Shown here: positions 49,633-61,191 of the stretch, piece by piece
How the letters are laid out: every line of letters starts with the position of its first letter
Position numbering within the stretch: position 1 is the first letter of the stretch
NCBI RefSeq assembly: GCF_000372725.1
Contig: NW_005197576.1
Location: 2,166-66,165 of the forward strand
Direction of reading: 5' to 3'
Origin: Emiliania huxleyi CCMP1516
Lineage: Eukaryota > Haptophyta > Isochrysidales > Noelaerhabdaceae
DNA length: 64,000 nucleotides
Notes under the pieces: model-generated
Databases searched by the model: none
Told to the model about the DNA's origin: nothing
The model's input: only the letters and a program-made list of their open reading frames with translations
Program-made: the position numbers and the translations under genes

Positions 49633-51112
49633 ATGGTGCTCGAGGCCTCCTTCCTCTGCATCGACAACTCGGACTATATGCGGAACGGCGACCACGCGCC
49701 CTCGCGGATGGAGGCGCAGCTGGACGCCGTCAACTTGCTGTCGGGCGCAAAGACGCAGAGCAACCCTGAAAACGTCGTCGGGCTGCTCTCGACGGCCGGG
49801 CGAGGGGTGGAGGTGCAGGTGGCGCTGACGGGCGACGTCGGCCAGGTCCTCTCCCTCTCGCACGGCATCAAGATTGGCGGCAACGCCAACTTGTCAGCGG
49901 GCATCCAGGTGGCGCAGCTCTCGCTCAAGCATCGGCAGAACAAGAACCAGCGGCAGCGCATCATCGTCTTCGTGGGGTCGCCGGTGCAGGAGGAGGAGGC
50001 GGCGCTGGTCAAGCTCGGCAAGAAGCTCAAGAAGAACTCCGTCGCGATGGACATCATCAACTTTGGAGAGGAGGCGCCCCGGGCCGCAGACACCGTAGAG
50101 AGAAGGAAGGGGGGAGAAGGGCCGCGGAGAGCCGCAGACAAACACAGAGAAGAAGGGAGCCGCGGGGAGCCGCGGGGAGCCGCGGGGAACGCCCGCACGC
50201 GCGAGCGCCGCCCGCCCCGCGCGCCCGCAGGCGGAGAACGCCGCCAAGCTCGAGGCGCTGCTCAACGCCGTCAACTCTGACGACAACTCGCACCTCGTCA
50301 CCGTCCCTCCCGGCCCGCACGTCCTCTCCGACATCCTGCTCTCGTCGCCCATCGTGCAGGGCGAGGACGGCGCGGGCGCCGCGATGGCCGGCATGGGCGG
50401 CGGCGGCGGCGAGGGCGCGGGAGACTTCGCCGGCCTCGCGGTCGACCCGAATATGGACCCTGAGTTTGCGTGGGCACTGCGCGTCTCGATGGAGGAGGAG
50501 CGCGCGCGGCAGGAGGCGGCGGCAAAGGCGGCGGAGGAGGCGGGGGCGGGCTCGGCGGAGGGCGCCGCGGCGAGCTCGGGCGAGGGCGCGGCCGCAGCGC
50601 CGGCGAGCGACGCCGAGATGGCGGAGGCGGCCGGCGGGGCGGCGGCGGGCGACGCGGACGAGCAGGCGCTGCTCGAGCAGGCGCTGGCCATGTCGATGCC
50701 CGGCGCGGCGGCCGAGCAGCCAAAGACGCCCGCCACCGCGCCGCCCGCCGAGACGCCCGGCGCTCCGGTCGGCGGCGCGTCGGAGACCCCCGCGTCCGCC
50801 GCGCCGCCGCCGTCCGCCGTGCCGGCGCCCGCGCTGGAGGACGCCGTCATGGCGGAGGCGGACGAGGACGAGGCGATGCAGCTCGCGCTGGCGATGTCCA
50901 TGTCTCAGGGGGGCGGCGGCGAGTCCACCACGCCCGCGCCCGCGCCCGCACCCGCGCCCGCCGCCGGCGACATGTCCGCAGTCTTCCAGGACCCGAGCTT
51001 CCTGCAGTCTGTCCTCGGCTCGCTCCCCGGCGTCGACCCAAACGACCCGCGCATCCAGTCGGTCCTCCAAAAGCAGGACGGCGACAAGAAGGAGGACGAG
51101 GACAAGAAGTGA
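49633..51112 (+). CDS. PSMD4: 26S proteasome regulatory subunit Rpn10/PSMD4
   Basis: Two exons, 49633-50073 and 50231-51112, with a 157-nt GC-AG intron; 440 residues. N-terminal VWA domain: [55 protein letters not shown], and [20 protein letters not shown]. The C-terminal half has three ubiquitin-interacting motifs: [35 protein letters not shown] and [14 protein letters not shown], with Ala/Pro-rich linkers, and ends in acidic/Lys repeats ([11 protein letters not shown]). Rpn10 sits between the proteasome lid and base and receives polyubiquitinated substrates. Three UIMs, as in plants, against two in animals and one in yeast. Intron holds a short GCCGCGGGGA tandem repeat (50158-50190). Confidence 0.95.
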
Positions 51113-51559
51113 CGCCGCCGCGGGAGCTTGGGCTGCTCTTCCTTGCGCTGCACCTCGAGACGCGGGACGGCCTGCGGCGCGCTGCGCATGCCGGACGCTG
51201 CATGCCGTGCGTTCTGGTGTTTATGCTCGAAGAACCTTCCCGTGGCGCACCTTGATCTCGTTGCGCAGCGCGGCTTCTTTGGGTCTAGTGCGTCAGCGCG
51301 GCAACGTCCGCCCAACAGGCGCTCATTGCGCCTCGGAGGCACTGGGCGGCGGCTGAATTCGAGGTTAGGGGTATGATCAAAGGAAATTTTTTGGCGATTT
51401 GCCAAGCCGACCCTTCCTAGGAACATCACCCCCGGAATTTTTCTTTCTCCTTCAGCCTTCTGGCCGCCCTGCTGGTCGCCGCGGCTCTTCCTGGCCGTCT
51501 CCCGGACCACTCCCATCCATCGAGGACAGGCCCTGCTATACCAGGCTGCTGCGGGCGTC
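51113..51559. other. Intergenic
   Basis: Spacer between two plus-strand genes. No element recognised. Confidence 0.5.
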
Positions 51560-54500
51560 ATGGACACGGATGAGGCGTACGGGGACGACTGGGAGGACGA
51601 CGACTGGCTCGATGAAGGCGACGCTCTGGGGCAGCAGCGGCGCAGCCTCAGCGAGGAGGTTCGGAACGCGGTGCTTGGAAGCATATCCATCGCCGTGGGC
51701 GGCGCATCGCTGGTGGCGGGCGTGCTCATCTTCCTGAGCGAGCACCCGCAGCGCCGTGCGCGCCACTCGTGGTCGCCTCGCGCTCCTCCGTCACCGCCTG
51801 CGTGGCCTCCACCGCCTCCGCCGCCACCCTACCCGCCCCTCCGCCCACAACCGCAGAGCCCTCCGCCGCCGCCGCCGCCCTCCCCGCCGCCGCCGCCGTC
51901 GCCACTCGCTCCGCCAGCCCCGCCGGAGCCGCCGCCGCTGCCGCCGCTGCCGCCCCTGCCGCCCCTTCCTCCCGGGACACCTCCGGCCCCGCCGCTGCCG
52001 CCGCTGCCACCCGAGACGCCTCCCTCTCCGCTCCCACTCCCGCCGCCGCCACCGCTGCCGCCGCCGCCGCTGCCGTCTCCACCATTCTCGCCGCCCGCGC
52101 CACCCTCTCCGCCCTCGCCGCCTTCGCCGCCCTGGCCACACCCGCCAACACCACCGTCGCCGCGCCCGCCACCGCACCCGCCGCCGCCGCCGCCGCCGTC
52201 GCCTCCGTCGCCTCCGTCGCCTCCTCCACCGCCGCCGAGCCCGCCGCCCAGCCCGCCCTGGCCGCCGCCCCTGCCGCCGGCGGCCCCGCCCGGCCTGGTC
52301 GAGCGCGTCTTTCGCGGCTGGGAAGGGAGCATCCGCTGGCTGAGCATCGCGCTGGTCGTGCTGTGGGCGGCGGAGACGCTGCTGCGGCCGGGAGGGGGGG
52401 CGATCGGCGCGGCGAGCCGCGGCACGTACCGCGCGGCCGGCAAGGCTTGCCGCGGCGTCGGCCTCTTCTTCGGCTGCGTCGACGAGCAGCGGTGCCACCT
52501 CCCCCCCGGGGTGCGGGCTGCACTTTGCTACCCGCGTCCGCTCACAGCCTCTGCGGCTGCGAGGTAGGCTCGCGCTCCGCCCCGACGAGTACCACCGCGA
52601 GGGGGAGCACTTCGGGCCGGCAGACCCGCTGATGGCACAGATTAGCAGAGACCGGCCGAGACCGGCCGAGACCGGCCGAGATTGGCCGAGATTGGCCGAG
52701 ATTGGCCGAGATGGCGGACCACCCCGGCCGCTGCTCGCTCCCGCTGTGCCGTTCTGGCACCTCTGCTCAGACCGCGCTCTGCTTTCTCAGGTCCGCTCCT
52801 CGCTCGCGCGCGCCTCGCGGCCGAGGACTCGCGTCGCGGTGCGGCTCTGCCTGCTGCTCTGCCACCTCCTCTTCGGGTACGCGCAGTTCTCGTGCAGCTG
52901 GCAGCGGAGCTCGAAGGATGACTTGCGCGGCCGCGGCATGTTCACGGTGCGGGCAGGCGGTGGGGAGGAGGCCCCGCCCCCATTGCCGCGAGACGCTCGC
53001 CCTGCTGCAGGTCAAGCTCGACGCGAGGGTGGAGGTGGCGCTCGGAGGGCTGCTGTGGAACGTCGTCCAGTCGAACCGGCCGCGCGACTGCCCCAACCTC
53101 GACTGCCGCAACGAGGTGAGCTACGAGCAGTACGTCGCAAACATGACGAGCGAGAACCCGGCGAGATGTAGCCGAGATACAGCCGAGATAGAGCCGAGAT
53201 ATGACGAGCGAGAGCCCGGCGCGCCGTCGGGCGGCGCGGCGGCGCGGCCGGGACTGTCCTCGCGAGCGCGGCCGCAAGGTGGGGCTGTAGGCGTGCCAGC
53301 TGATCGACTGCGGCGAGGCGCGCTTCTCGAAGGTGCTCTTCGAGTACTCTTACTTTTACTCGATCCGGCAGCTGTGGACCACAAACAAGACGCTGACCGC
53401 CGACGGCGAGCTTAAGGACTGCGGGCCGGACGAGGAGCTGCCTCCGGGCGCAGTGCGCATCTACCCGGGCCGGCTCTCTGCGGGCACCATCTTCGTCGCC
53501 TCCTTCATCTGGCCGCACGTCAAGCTCCTCCTCCTCCACAAGTTCTTCTTTGCGGCGCACACGGTGACAGCCGCCGCCAGCGAGCCATCGCCGCCCCCCC
53601 GGGGCCGACGTCTGGACCCCCCCCCCCCCCGGACAGGTGCCCACGCGGCGGAATGGCAACTTTTGGCTCGCCTTCTTTGGCAAGTGGTCCTTCGCCGACA
53701 TCCTCATCCTCATCGCCCTCCTCGGCGTGCTCGACATCGGCGTGGCCGCGCCCATCGCCACCGAGGCTGTCACCGGCTACATCCCCGCCGGCATCATCGG
53801 CTGGTACTCCTTCTCGTTCGCCGCGCTCATCTCCTCTGTCCACGGCTACGTCGAGGGCCACCTCAAGATCGAGGGCCAGGCCGGCATGTACGTCTTCTGC
53901 GCGGCCGTCGTGCTCTCCCTCGCCCTCGGCGCCGTCGCCGCGTCCTTCTCCCCAAGCCGAGATCCCCTTCCCCGTCACAGCCTCGCCGCGTGCGTAGGGG
54001 TCGTCATCGAGATGCTCGACGAGAGGTACCGGTTGCGCCTGGTTGCGCGACCAGGCGCCGTCACCCCGGCTCTCTCCGGCCCACCAGTCGCCGCTCTCAA
54101 AGCCCGAGCGCCGACGCACGTAGGCACGCTGCCCGGCACGCTGCCCTCGCCGACTCTGCCCGTCACGAGCGGCCGCTCCCTCGCGCTGCTGGCGCCCGGC
54201 CACTTCGAGCAGCAGCTCTCCGGCGGCACGGCCTTGGCAGTGGACGCGCTCGGCAGCGGCCGGCTCGGCTCGCCACGGCACGCCGCGTCGCTCCGCCGCG
54301 AGGGCGTCGGGGGGAGCGGCGACCGGCTGAGCGAGGGCGGCGGGCTGGCTGGACGGGGCGACGTCCCTCTCTCCGCGCTGGTCGGAGATCAGCCGCTGCC
54401 GGGGGGGGGCGCTCGGCACGAGGGGCCGAAGGGCGAGAAGGGCGGCCCGTGGTGGCGCGGCTTGGGGTTGGGGGAGCGGCCGACCGGCCAGCACCGCAGC

Positions 54501-55411
54501 CCGCTCGATGGCGCGGCTCCAGAGGCGGCTCCAGAGGCGGCTCCAGAGGCGCGGGGGAGCGCCGGAGGGGAGGAGGGAAGGGCTGGGGGCGAGCAGGGCA
54601 GCGGCACGCTCACTCTAGAGCAGGGCGCGCCGAGCAGCGCAGACGCGGCCGCCGACGCGGACCGCGGTGCGCAGGACCACGATCGGCGCAGAGAGGTCGA
54701 GCCGAGCCGAGCGGACGAGGCGCAGCAGGAACGCGCGCACGGGGGCGACGGTGCGTCGGCGGATGCAGAGCCGGCGGACGCAGTGAGCGAGCGGCGGAGC
54801 ATCGGGGCCGACGCACTGCAGTGGATGGAGATGGTCCGCAGCCGCGCCCGGCTGGCCGTCTCGTTTGGGAGCGAGGGTTTCGTTTCGCCGCCGGAGGAGA
54901 GCGGCGCAGACACGCCTCCTGCGGCGTCCTTTGTCGCAGCGCTGCCACCGGGACCGGCGGCTGTGAGGGCGGCTGGCCCATCTGAGGCTGGCGCGGCTTT
55001 GCCCGCCGAGCACGAGCGCGCCCACGTGCGATTGGCGCCGCAGCTGCAGGCGATCCACTCGGGACCGCTCAGCTACAAGGAGTTTGTGGCGACCCTCGAC
55101 GACAGGGTTGGGCCTTCGGAGGCGAACAGTCTGTGGAAGGCGCACGTCCTCGCTTTCGACGAGACGTGGCCACAGTCGCCGTCCCATGCGGCGGCGGCCG
55201 GCCGCGGCTTTGGGCTGGGGGAGGACGATGCAGACTACCCTCCCGAGCTGCGCTTGTCCACTCGAACGCTGGCAGGCAGCCAGGACAGCTTGCCTCCGCT
55301 CGCTCAGCAGCAGGATCGCCTCTCGCTGCCGTGGTCGCTCAAGGCGGCTCTGCCCGGGGCACGGTCGTTGTCTGGGTCGCACGAGTTGCAGTCGCAGCAG
55401 CAGTCGCAGTC

Positions 55412-55442
<31 letters not shown>

Positions 55443-57021
55443 GCCGAGAGGGACAACTTGCCCCACGGCCATCTCTCGCACAGGCACCCCTCTCCGGAGC
55501 TGCGGCAGCCGACCGCCGCCGGGCGGAACATCTCCAACCGCAGCCGGAGCTATGAACGCGGCGGCACGGGCGGTGGGGGAGAGGTGGGCAGCCGTTCGGT
55601 CTCGATGAGCCGGCTCGACGAGCAGCGCTCGGACGTCGGTTTGGCGTCACGACTCGGCTCGCCCGTCGGCAGCCACGGCCAGCTTGGAGCCGCCTCGATG
55701 GGCACGTTCCCTCACATCGCGTCGTACCCGTCGCTCTGCTGCTCGGGCGTCGGACACGCGCCGTCCAAGCTCGCGCCGACGTCGCTCACGCGCGACGGCC
55801 GCTCCATCTCCATCTCGTCGCAGCCCGGCTTCCACACGTCGGAGTCGTACCTCTCGCTCGCCTCGCTCGCCGTCGGCACTCCGGCGCGCAGGGGAGGGGC
55901 GGCCCCCGCAAGCGGCGCACTGCAGGCGGTGCCCGCGCGCCGGGGCTTGGTCCCGTACCGCGTGCGGGGCAGGTGGGACGTGGCGTGCGCGCTGCCAGAG
56001 ACGGCGTTCCAGCTGGCGCTGCTGTCGGCCACTCTCTACTTCCTTGTGCGCGCGTGGACCGCGCCGCTCATCGCGCGCCACGTCAGCGGCTCCTTTCTCC
56101 GCTTGTTCGCCGTCGACGCGGCGCGGCTCGGCGACTCGAACGAGCGGCGGATCAACGGCGGGCACTCGCGCCCGTCAGGTCGCTGCCACTCCTCAACTCA
56201 CGGCCACTCTTCGTCTCCCAGGCGAGTACTCGCTCGTCGAGCTCGGCCTGCTCGCGGGGCAGGGCGGCGGGCTCGACGCGGGCCTCTCGGCCACCTTCAT
56301 CATGTTCATGGTGATTGGCCCCGTCGCGCGCACCGTCTCGCAGATGGCTCTGCTGCTGCTGCCGTGGCCGCTTCCGGAGCTGCGCCACCTCCACCGGCTC
56401 TCCCGCAACGTGTCGGTCTTTTACGCGCTCGAGGTGTTTGTGCTGGTCGTGCCGCTGCTCGACATGACCATCTCCGACCTCGCCAACGGCATGCTCACGC
56501 CGGCGAATTTCCCGCTCTGCGGCGACCTCGACGCGCGGTGCGCGGCGCCGCGCCTCCAGATTGCCCGAGATCCACGGCAGAGTCACCCGCGATTGCCCCT
56601 CGACGCGCGGCGCCGCTCCCCGGCACCTCCTCTCCCCCGGCCCCTCCCCTCCCCCGGCCCCTCCCCTCCCCCGGAACCTCGTCTCCCCTGGAACCTCGTC
56701 TCCCCCGGCACCTCCTCTCCTCCGCGCCGTGGGCCGTCTGGCGCGCCGCACGCCGAGCGAGGCCCCGCCGGGCGCAGGTACGGCGGGCCCTGCTTGGAGC
56801 TTGGGGTTGAGAAGCGCGTCGGGTACTACTATATGGCCGCCTCGGTCTTTCTCTACTTCCTCTCGGGCATCGACGGCTCTCTGGTTCACAAGCGGATCCA
56901 CCGCCTCCTCCACCCATACGACGACCCGCCGCCCACACTGCATTGCGTCTGCGGCCGGCCGCCCCCTCGGTACAAGCGCAGCCGCAAGCCAGCGGCGCTG
57001 GCCCGGGGTCTCCGGGCCTGA
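51560..57021 (+). CDS. Giant multi-exon membrane protein: proline-rich ectodomain plus PqiA-like domains
   Basis: From the ATG at 51560: an acidic N-terminus (GDDWEDDDWLDEGD), a membrane segment (AVLGSISIAVGGASLVAGVL), about 180 residues of proline-rich repeats with Ser and Leu, then a second membrane segment (SIRWLSIALVVLWAAETLL). Later exons in shifting frames give a membrane helix (VAVRLCLLLCHLLFGYAQF, 52840), NFWLAFFGKWSFADILILIA then LLGVLDIG (53650-53750), a long disordered region with Gln repeats (54000-55500), and three or more helices (ETAFQLALLSATLYFLVRAW; TVSQMALLLLPWPLPEL; YALEVFVLVVPLLDMTISDL). The KWSFADILIL and LEVFVLVVPL segments resemble PqiA proteins (W-s/m-lDVf), which in bacteria work with MCE lipid-transport systems. 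That all exons belong to one gene is inferred. Confidence 0.5.
52651..52710. repeat. 10-bp tandem repeat, six units
   Basis: ACCGGCCGAG three times followed by ATTGGCCGAG three times, probably in an intron of the giant membrane-protein gene. A degenerate relative (GCCGAGATA) occurs near 53165-53205. Confidence 0.95.
55385..55440 (+). repeat. CAG repeat encoding a Gln tract
   Basis: CAG units with a few TCG interruptions, in the open frame of the giant membrane protein (QSQQQSQSQQQQQ). Confidence 0.9.
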
Positions 57022-57389
57022 GCCTGCCCGCAGTCCTACCAGCGGCATCTTGCCGCCGAGACGATCCGTTGTCTCCCGTACAGTTTTGAGATGTGATTGT
57101 GCACAAGAGAGTTGTCAGGCGGGCGCTGGTCATCGCGATCCGGTCGAGGCCCCGCCCGCGCGCGCTCTCGTGGGAACCTCTCCCCGTTTGGCCTGTTCGG
57201 ATATTCGAGTGCGTCTGGCCGGTGTTACTGCGGTCGTGACGTCAGCGGGCAGGCGCGCGACTATTAGAGGCGTGACGGCGAGATACGCCGCGCTCATGCG
57301 GTGTGTGTGGGTCACGGCAACCCTGTCTTATGTATTTCTTATTTGTACTGTACTGTGCGCACGGAGACCCCACCTCGACCGCTGTACAA
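57022..57389. other. Intergenic between convergent genes
   Basis: Nothing recognised. Confidence 0.5.
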
Positions 57390-57893
57390 TCATGCTGCCT
57401 GTGCCGGCGACTGACGATGTGTTTTCCGCGCGGGCGGCACGCCCCTGAAATACGAGCTCCCGTGCAAGCGCTGCACAGCAGCCGCCAGCTGTCGCTGCTG
57501 CGAGGTTAACCGCTGGAGCTGCTGCTGCTGGGCCCGCATCGTGCACACGTTCCGAGCAGCCGACTCGTGCCGAGCCACGGAGGCGTCGATCTCGTGGCTG
57601 ATCTCGCACAGGATGTGACGGAAGATGTCCCGAGCGGCGGCGAGATTCCGCGCCTCCACCATGGTTTGACGGTCGGGCCGCTCCTTGGAAATGGGCAAGG
57701 CCGGCTTCGTCGCCCTCGTCGACGGCCGGACCGGGTGACGCTGCGGCGCCTCCTCGAAGGCGGTGAAACCGACCCGGTTGGTGCTTGTAATCAACCGGGC
57801 TGGCTTCGTGTGAGGCTGGACGGCGAGCTGGGCCAGCTCGTCCTCGACGTTCTCCTCCATTGGCATGGCGTTTGCGAGCGTCTGGTAGACCAT
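57390..57893 (-). CDS. Hypothetical helical protein
   Basis: 167 residues from the ATG at 57893 (the frame is open to 57944, and an upstream exon is possible). The middle is Pro/Thr/Arg-rich; the C-terminal half is a predicted coiled coil (FRHILCEISHEIDASVARHE; RAQQQQLQRLTSQQRQLAAA). No domain recognised. It is intronless and its amino-acid use looks protein-like. Confidence 0.5.
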   Translation of the reverse strand: MVYQTLANAMPMEENVEDELAQLAVQPHTKPARLITSTNRVGFTAFEEAPQRHPVRPSTRATKPALPISKERPDRQTMVEARNLAAARDIFRHILCEISHEIDASVARHESAARNVCTMRAQQQQLQRLTSQQRQLAAAVQRLHGSSYFRGVPPARKTHRQSPAQAA

Positions 57894-57944
57894 GCTCTCT
57901 GGAATCTCGTCCGTGCGCAAGGAAAAGCCGTCAGGGGGCGACAC

Positions 57945-59036
57945 GGCGCAAACGAACGGTTAGCGTGGCGCGGTAGTTTTTCGTCCAAAAGTCAAAGTCG
58001 CCAAGGAACAGACTCTACTGATTTACCATGCGCGGCGCGCCAAAAGCGGCGCCCCTTCGCATTTTCCTTTTCGGAAACCGCCGGCGCCGCGTCACACAAA
58101 ACTTACGGAGTTTTGTTTCTGAGACCGGGGAACGGCCGCGGGGAAGTCGGAAAACGCGCGGCGGCGATATAATTCGATAAAACCACACCGATATACCATG
58201 TATGTACACTGGCGGGCGGGCGGGCGGGGCGGGGGGCGGGGCGGGGCGGGGCGGGCGGGGGGGGGGGGGGGGGGGAAGCAATCGCCGTGTGTGTGCGGAC
58301 AGCGGGACAGGGAGGTGACGAACGAATGGCGCGGTTTACGCCATCGTCACGCGCCTTGCACGAACGAACGAGAGAGGGAGGAGGGAGAGAGAGAGAGGGG
58401 GGGGGGGGGGGGAGAGATGCGTTCTGCGCGCAGTTGGTTTCGTTCGGCAGGAGCCGCTCTTGCTGTCCGAAAACCAACTTTTTCAGTGTATGAGTATGTA
58501 TGGTCTCTCTCCCACAAGCTAACTGATGGTGATGCTGCCACCAGCCTACCCTTCACGGTGCACTCAACCCGCAGAACGGCGGTCTTCTTCTTACCAGTGA
58601 GTACAGCATAGTCGCGATTTGCCGGCGTGCGTATGAGCTCACTAGCTAGAGCTCACACTAGAGGCCGTCATCGCATTCGCCTTCCTGGTACCCCGCTCTT
58701 GCTTGTGCGTCTTGGGTCCGGGGCTGTGTTTTTGTGTGAGTACAGCCCCCTTCACAGCCTTGTTATTGAGAAGAAAATACCTCCTATGGCAAGAAGAACT
58801 TCGGCTGAGGGCTGACAAGCTGCCGAGCCCAAATCACTGTGAGAGTCGTGATTTCTTGTTGGTTAATAAAAATCCCTTCTGCAAAACAGAGCTTCGGCAA
58901 GTGTTTCTAGCACATCGCCGATGTGCTATGGGCTTCGTGCATCTGTTTTTGAGGAGTTTCTGGCACTCGGCGACTTCCATAAGAACGGGCCCAGCACCGC
59001 GGTCTTCTTCTTACCAGTGAGTATACAACCCCCTTC
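57945..59036. other. Low-complexity and repeated DNA before the reverse transcriptase
   Basis: Includes very G-rich tracts (58205-58275; 58397-58412) with G-quadruplex potential, and a phrase GGTCTTCTTCTTACCAGTGAGTA that occurs at about 58579 and again at about 59001, just before the reverse-transcriptase frame. ACAGCCCCCTTCACAGC at about 58742 is partly repeated at 61115. These look like retroelement 5' debris. Confidence 0.55.
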
Positions 59037-60156
59037 ATGGATCTGCGGCGACGAATGCGAGACTCGGGGTCAGAGGCGCAGGCAGGCGAGGTGCTCAGAC
59101 TGGGACGAAACAGAGTTCCGGACGAGTACAGGCGCCTGCGCACCGAGACAGAGCTGACCCAAAGAATAACGGGACTCTATAGCGCCACGGCCATCGCCGG
59201 CATGGTGAGGAGAGAGCGTCTACTCGGTGGAAGCAGGTCGCTTGAAGAGCTGCGGCTGTGCGCAGAGCTGGGGATGCTGCACGATGCCTCCCTAGAGGTC
59301 GAGCGGCAAATCCGGCGCGAGCTTCGAGAGTATACACGAGGACGACGACCCGAAAAAGGACCTCATCTTTGAGGGGCGCCACGTGCTCGACACAGTGAGA
59401 CAGGCCGCGGTCAAGGCAAACTCCAGGAGGCAGGCGAACATTCCGATGATGGAGTGGATCCTGCGGCGGACGGGCTCCCCTTCGGCGACCGCAAGTCCAC
59501 TAGGCGAAGGGGAAGACTGGGTGGAAGCGGCGATCAATGAGGAAATCTTCGCCGACGCGCTCGACACGTGCAGAACAAAGCAGAGCGCGGGGAGTGATGG
59601 GTGGCAGTGCATCCTGCTGAGATGGGCCCCTCGGTGGCTCCAAGAGGCGTATCGGCAGTCGCTGGCTCAAGTCGTCCGCGAGAGGCAGTACCCTCCCGAG
59701 TGGAGGGAGTGGTTTGTAACCATGATCCCGAAGGCGAAACGGGATCCGTCCCTCTTCAAAAACCTTAGGGACATCTGGCTGGTACCGCACGGCTGGAAGA
59801 TCGTCACTGCCTGTTTCTCGGCGGAGTACAAGAGGGTCAACGCCGAAACTCAGCCCCATGCGGCCCACGGCTTCAGACAGCTCCGGAATGCAGCACAGGC
59901 GAGCCTCGTGGTCAAACTGCAGACCGAGGAGGCGGCCATACTGTGTCAGCCTCTGGTTCGGATGTACTTTGACCTGGAAGGGTTCTTCATGGGGGTCGTC
60001 AGAGCGGTTCTCCTGGAGCTCGAGAAGAGAATAGGCGTCTTCCCTGAAGTGACGGAGGCCATGCAGGCGCTACAGGGCGAGGCGCAAGGGAGGATCATAA
60101 CGGCGCACGGCGCGACGGGGGGCTTTCCCGTCCCGGACGGCACAGGACAGGGCTAG
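59037..60156 (+). pseudogene. Broken non-LTR reverse transcriptase
   Basis: Frame 1 (59037-about 59320) is helical and charged. It shifts by one frame near 59320 into the polymerase frame (from HEDDDPKKDLIFEG). There the fingers/palm pattern of non-LTR reverse transcriptases is seen: SAGSDGWQCILLRW, PPEWREWFVTMIPKAKRDPS, the degenerate first catalytic block MYFDLEGFFMGVV (Asp present), and ATGGFPVPDGTGQG, which corresponds to the GxxQG block. A stop codon follows immediately (60154), before the YxDD block, which is not seen downstream. The element is therefore inactive: one frameshift, one stop and loss of the C-terminal half. G-rich low complexity follows. Confidence 0.7.
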
Positions 60157-60299
60157 GGCCGACTCGGTGGAGACGGCGGCCCGCATGGGGGTGCTGTCGA
60201 CCTTCTACCTCCGGCACGCCTATGGACGGGACAGCCCGGGGCTGCATGAAGAGGACGGGGTGCTCTCCGCGAATGCGGGGGTGCTGTGCGCAGGGTGCG

Positions 60300-60860
60300 G
60301 GGAGGAGGCGCCCGGGCTCGGGGCGCGGGACGGGGAGGGGGATGGCGGAGAGGGGGGGGGCGTGGGCGAGGAGGGGGAGGGGGGCGGTGGGGAGCGGGGG
60401 AGGAAGAGGGGGAGGGATCCGACTGAGGAGGAGGCGGTGGGGGTGGAGGGTGGGGAGGAGGGGGGCGTGTTTGGGGAGATGGGGGATCGGGGGGGACCGA
60501 CAGGGGGGGGGAAGCGAACCTCGAGGAACAAGCATAAGAAATCGCGCAGTCGGAGGGAGGCGGGCCGGACGCGCACGGGGAGCCCTGAGGGGGTGGGGGG
60601 GGGGGGGGGGGCGTCGCTGACTCGAGCGGGCGCTGTACGTTTTGGGGGGTCTATTACCGGGGGGGTTTATTACGTCTCGAAGGTGCTATGTTTACTTTTC
60701 CCCCCGGGGGGACCCCCCGCCTTGCCCCCCCCCCACCCCTTTCCCCAATGGGACTGGCCCCCCCCCCCCCCCCCCACACGGCCTGCCCATCTCGGCCGAT
60801 GTGGCGCACCCGACCTCCGTCACCGCTCGCACGCAGGTGAGGAAAGGCACGACTCATAAT
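60300..60860. other. G-rich then C-rich low-complexity DNA
   Basis: Dense GGG/GGGG runs on the plus strand to about 60670, then CCCCC runs from 60700 to 60776. Strong G-quadruplex potential on alternating strands. Open frames here are compositional. Confidence 0.7.
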
Positions 60861-61095
60861 GAATGATGGGCCTGCTCATCCCGGAGTGGTTCGATCCCAC
60901 ATAAACCCGAGACGGTGACGGGATGCTGGCTGGTGGTCTCAGGCCAAGTGAGGTAGTGCATCAGACTATCCCGGATCCTGCTGAACAAGCTCCTCTTGTA
61001 GCTCGATCGGTCACACCGCCATCGCCGTCGGGGAGAGGGGGGACGACACTGCTTCAGCAGCGTGCACCTCGATCCTGTACCGTGTTTGTTATGAC
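60861..61095 (+). repeat. 235-bp dispersed repeat, copy B
   Basis: Near-identical to 13951-14185. It lies between the broken reverse transcriptase and the AMPK beta gene, and ends about 100 bp before that gene's start. Confidence 0.9.
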
Positions 61096-61191
61096 ATCCA
61101 GTGCTCAAGTGCTCAACCCCCTTCACAGCGCGCGCGACCCGCACCGCCTGCAAACCGTAGCCGATAGCTCTAGCGACCGCCGCTGCCGGGC

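Noticed and set aside
60167..60859. Gly-rich frame after the reverse transcriptase
   Set aside because: Encoded by G-runs; the first few codons continue the broken polymerase region but the rest has no protein character.
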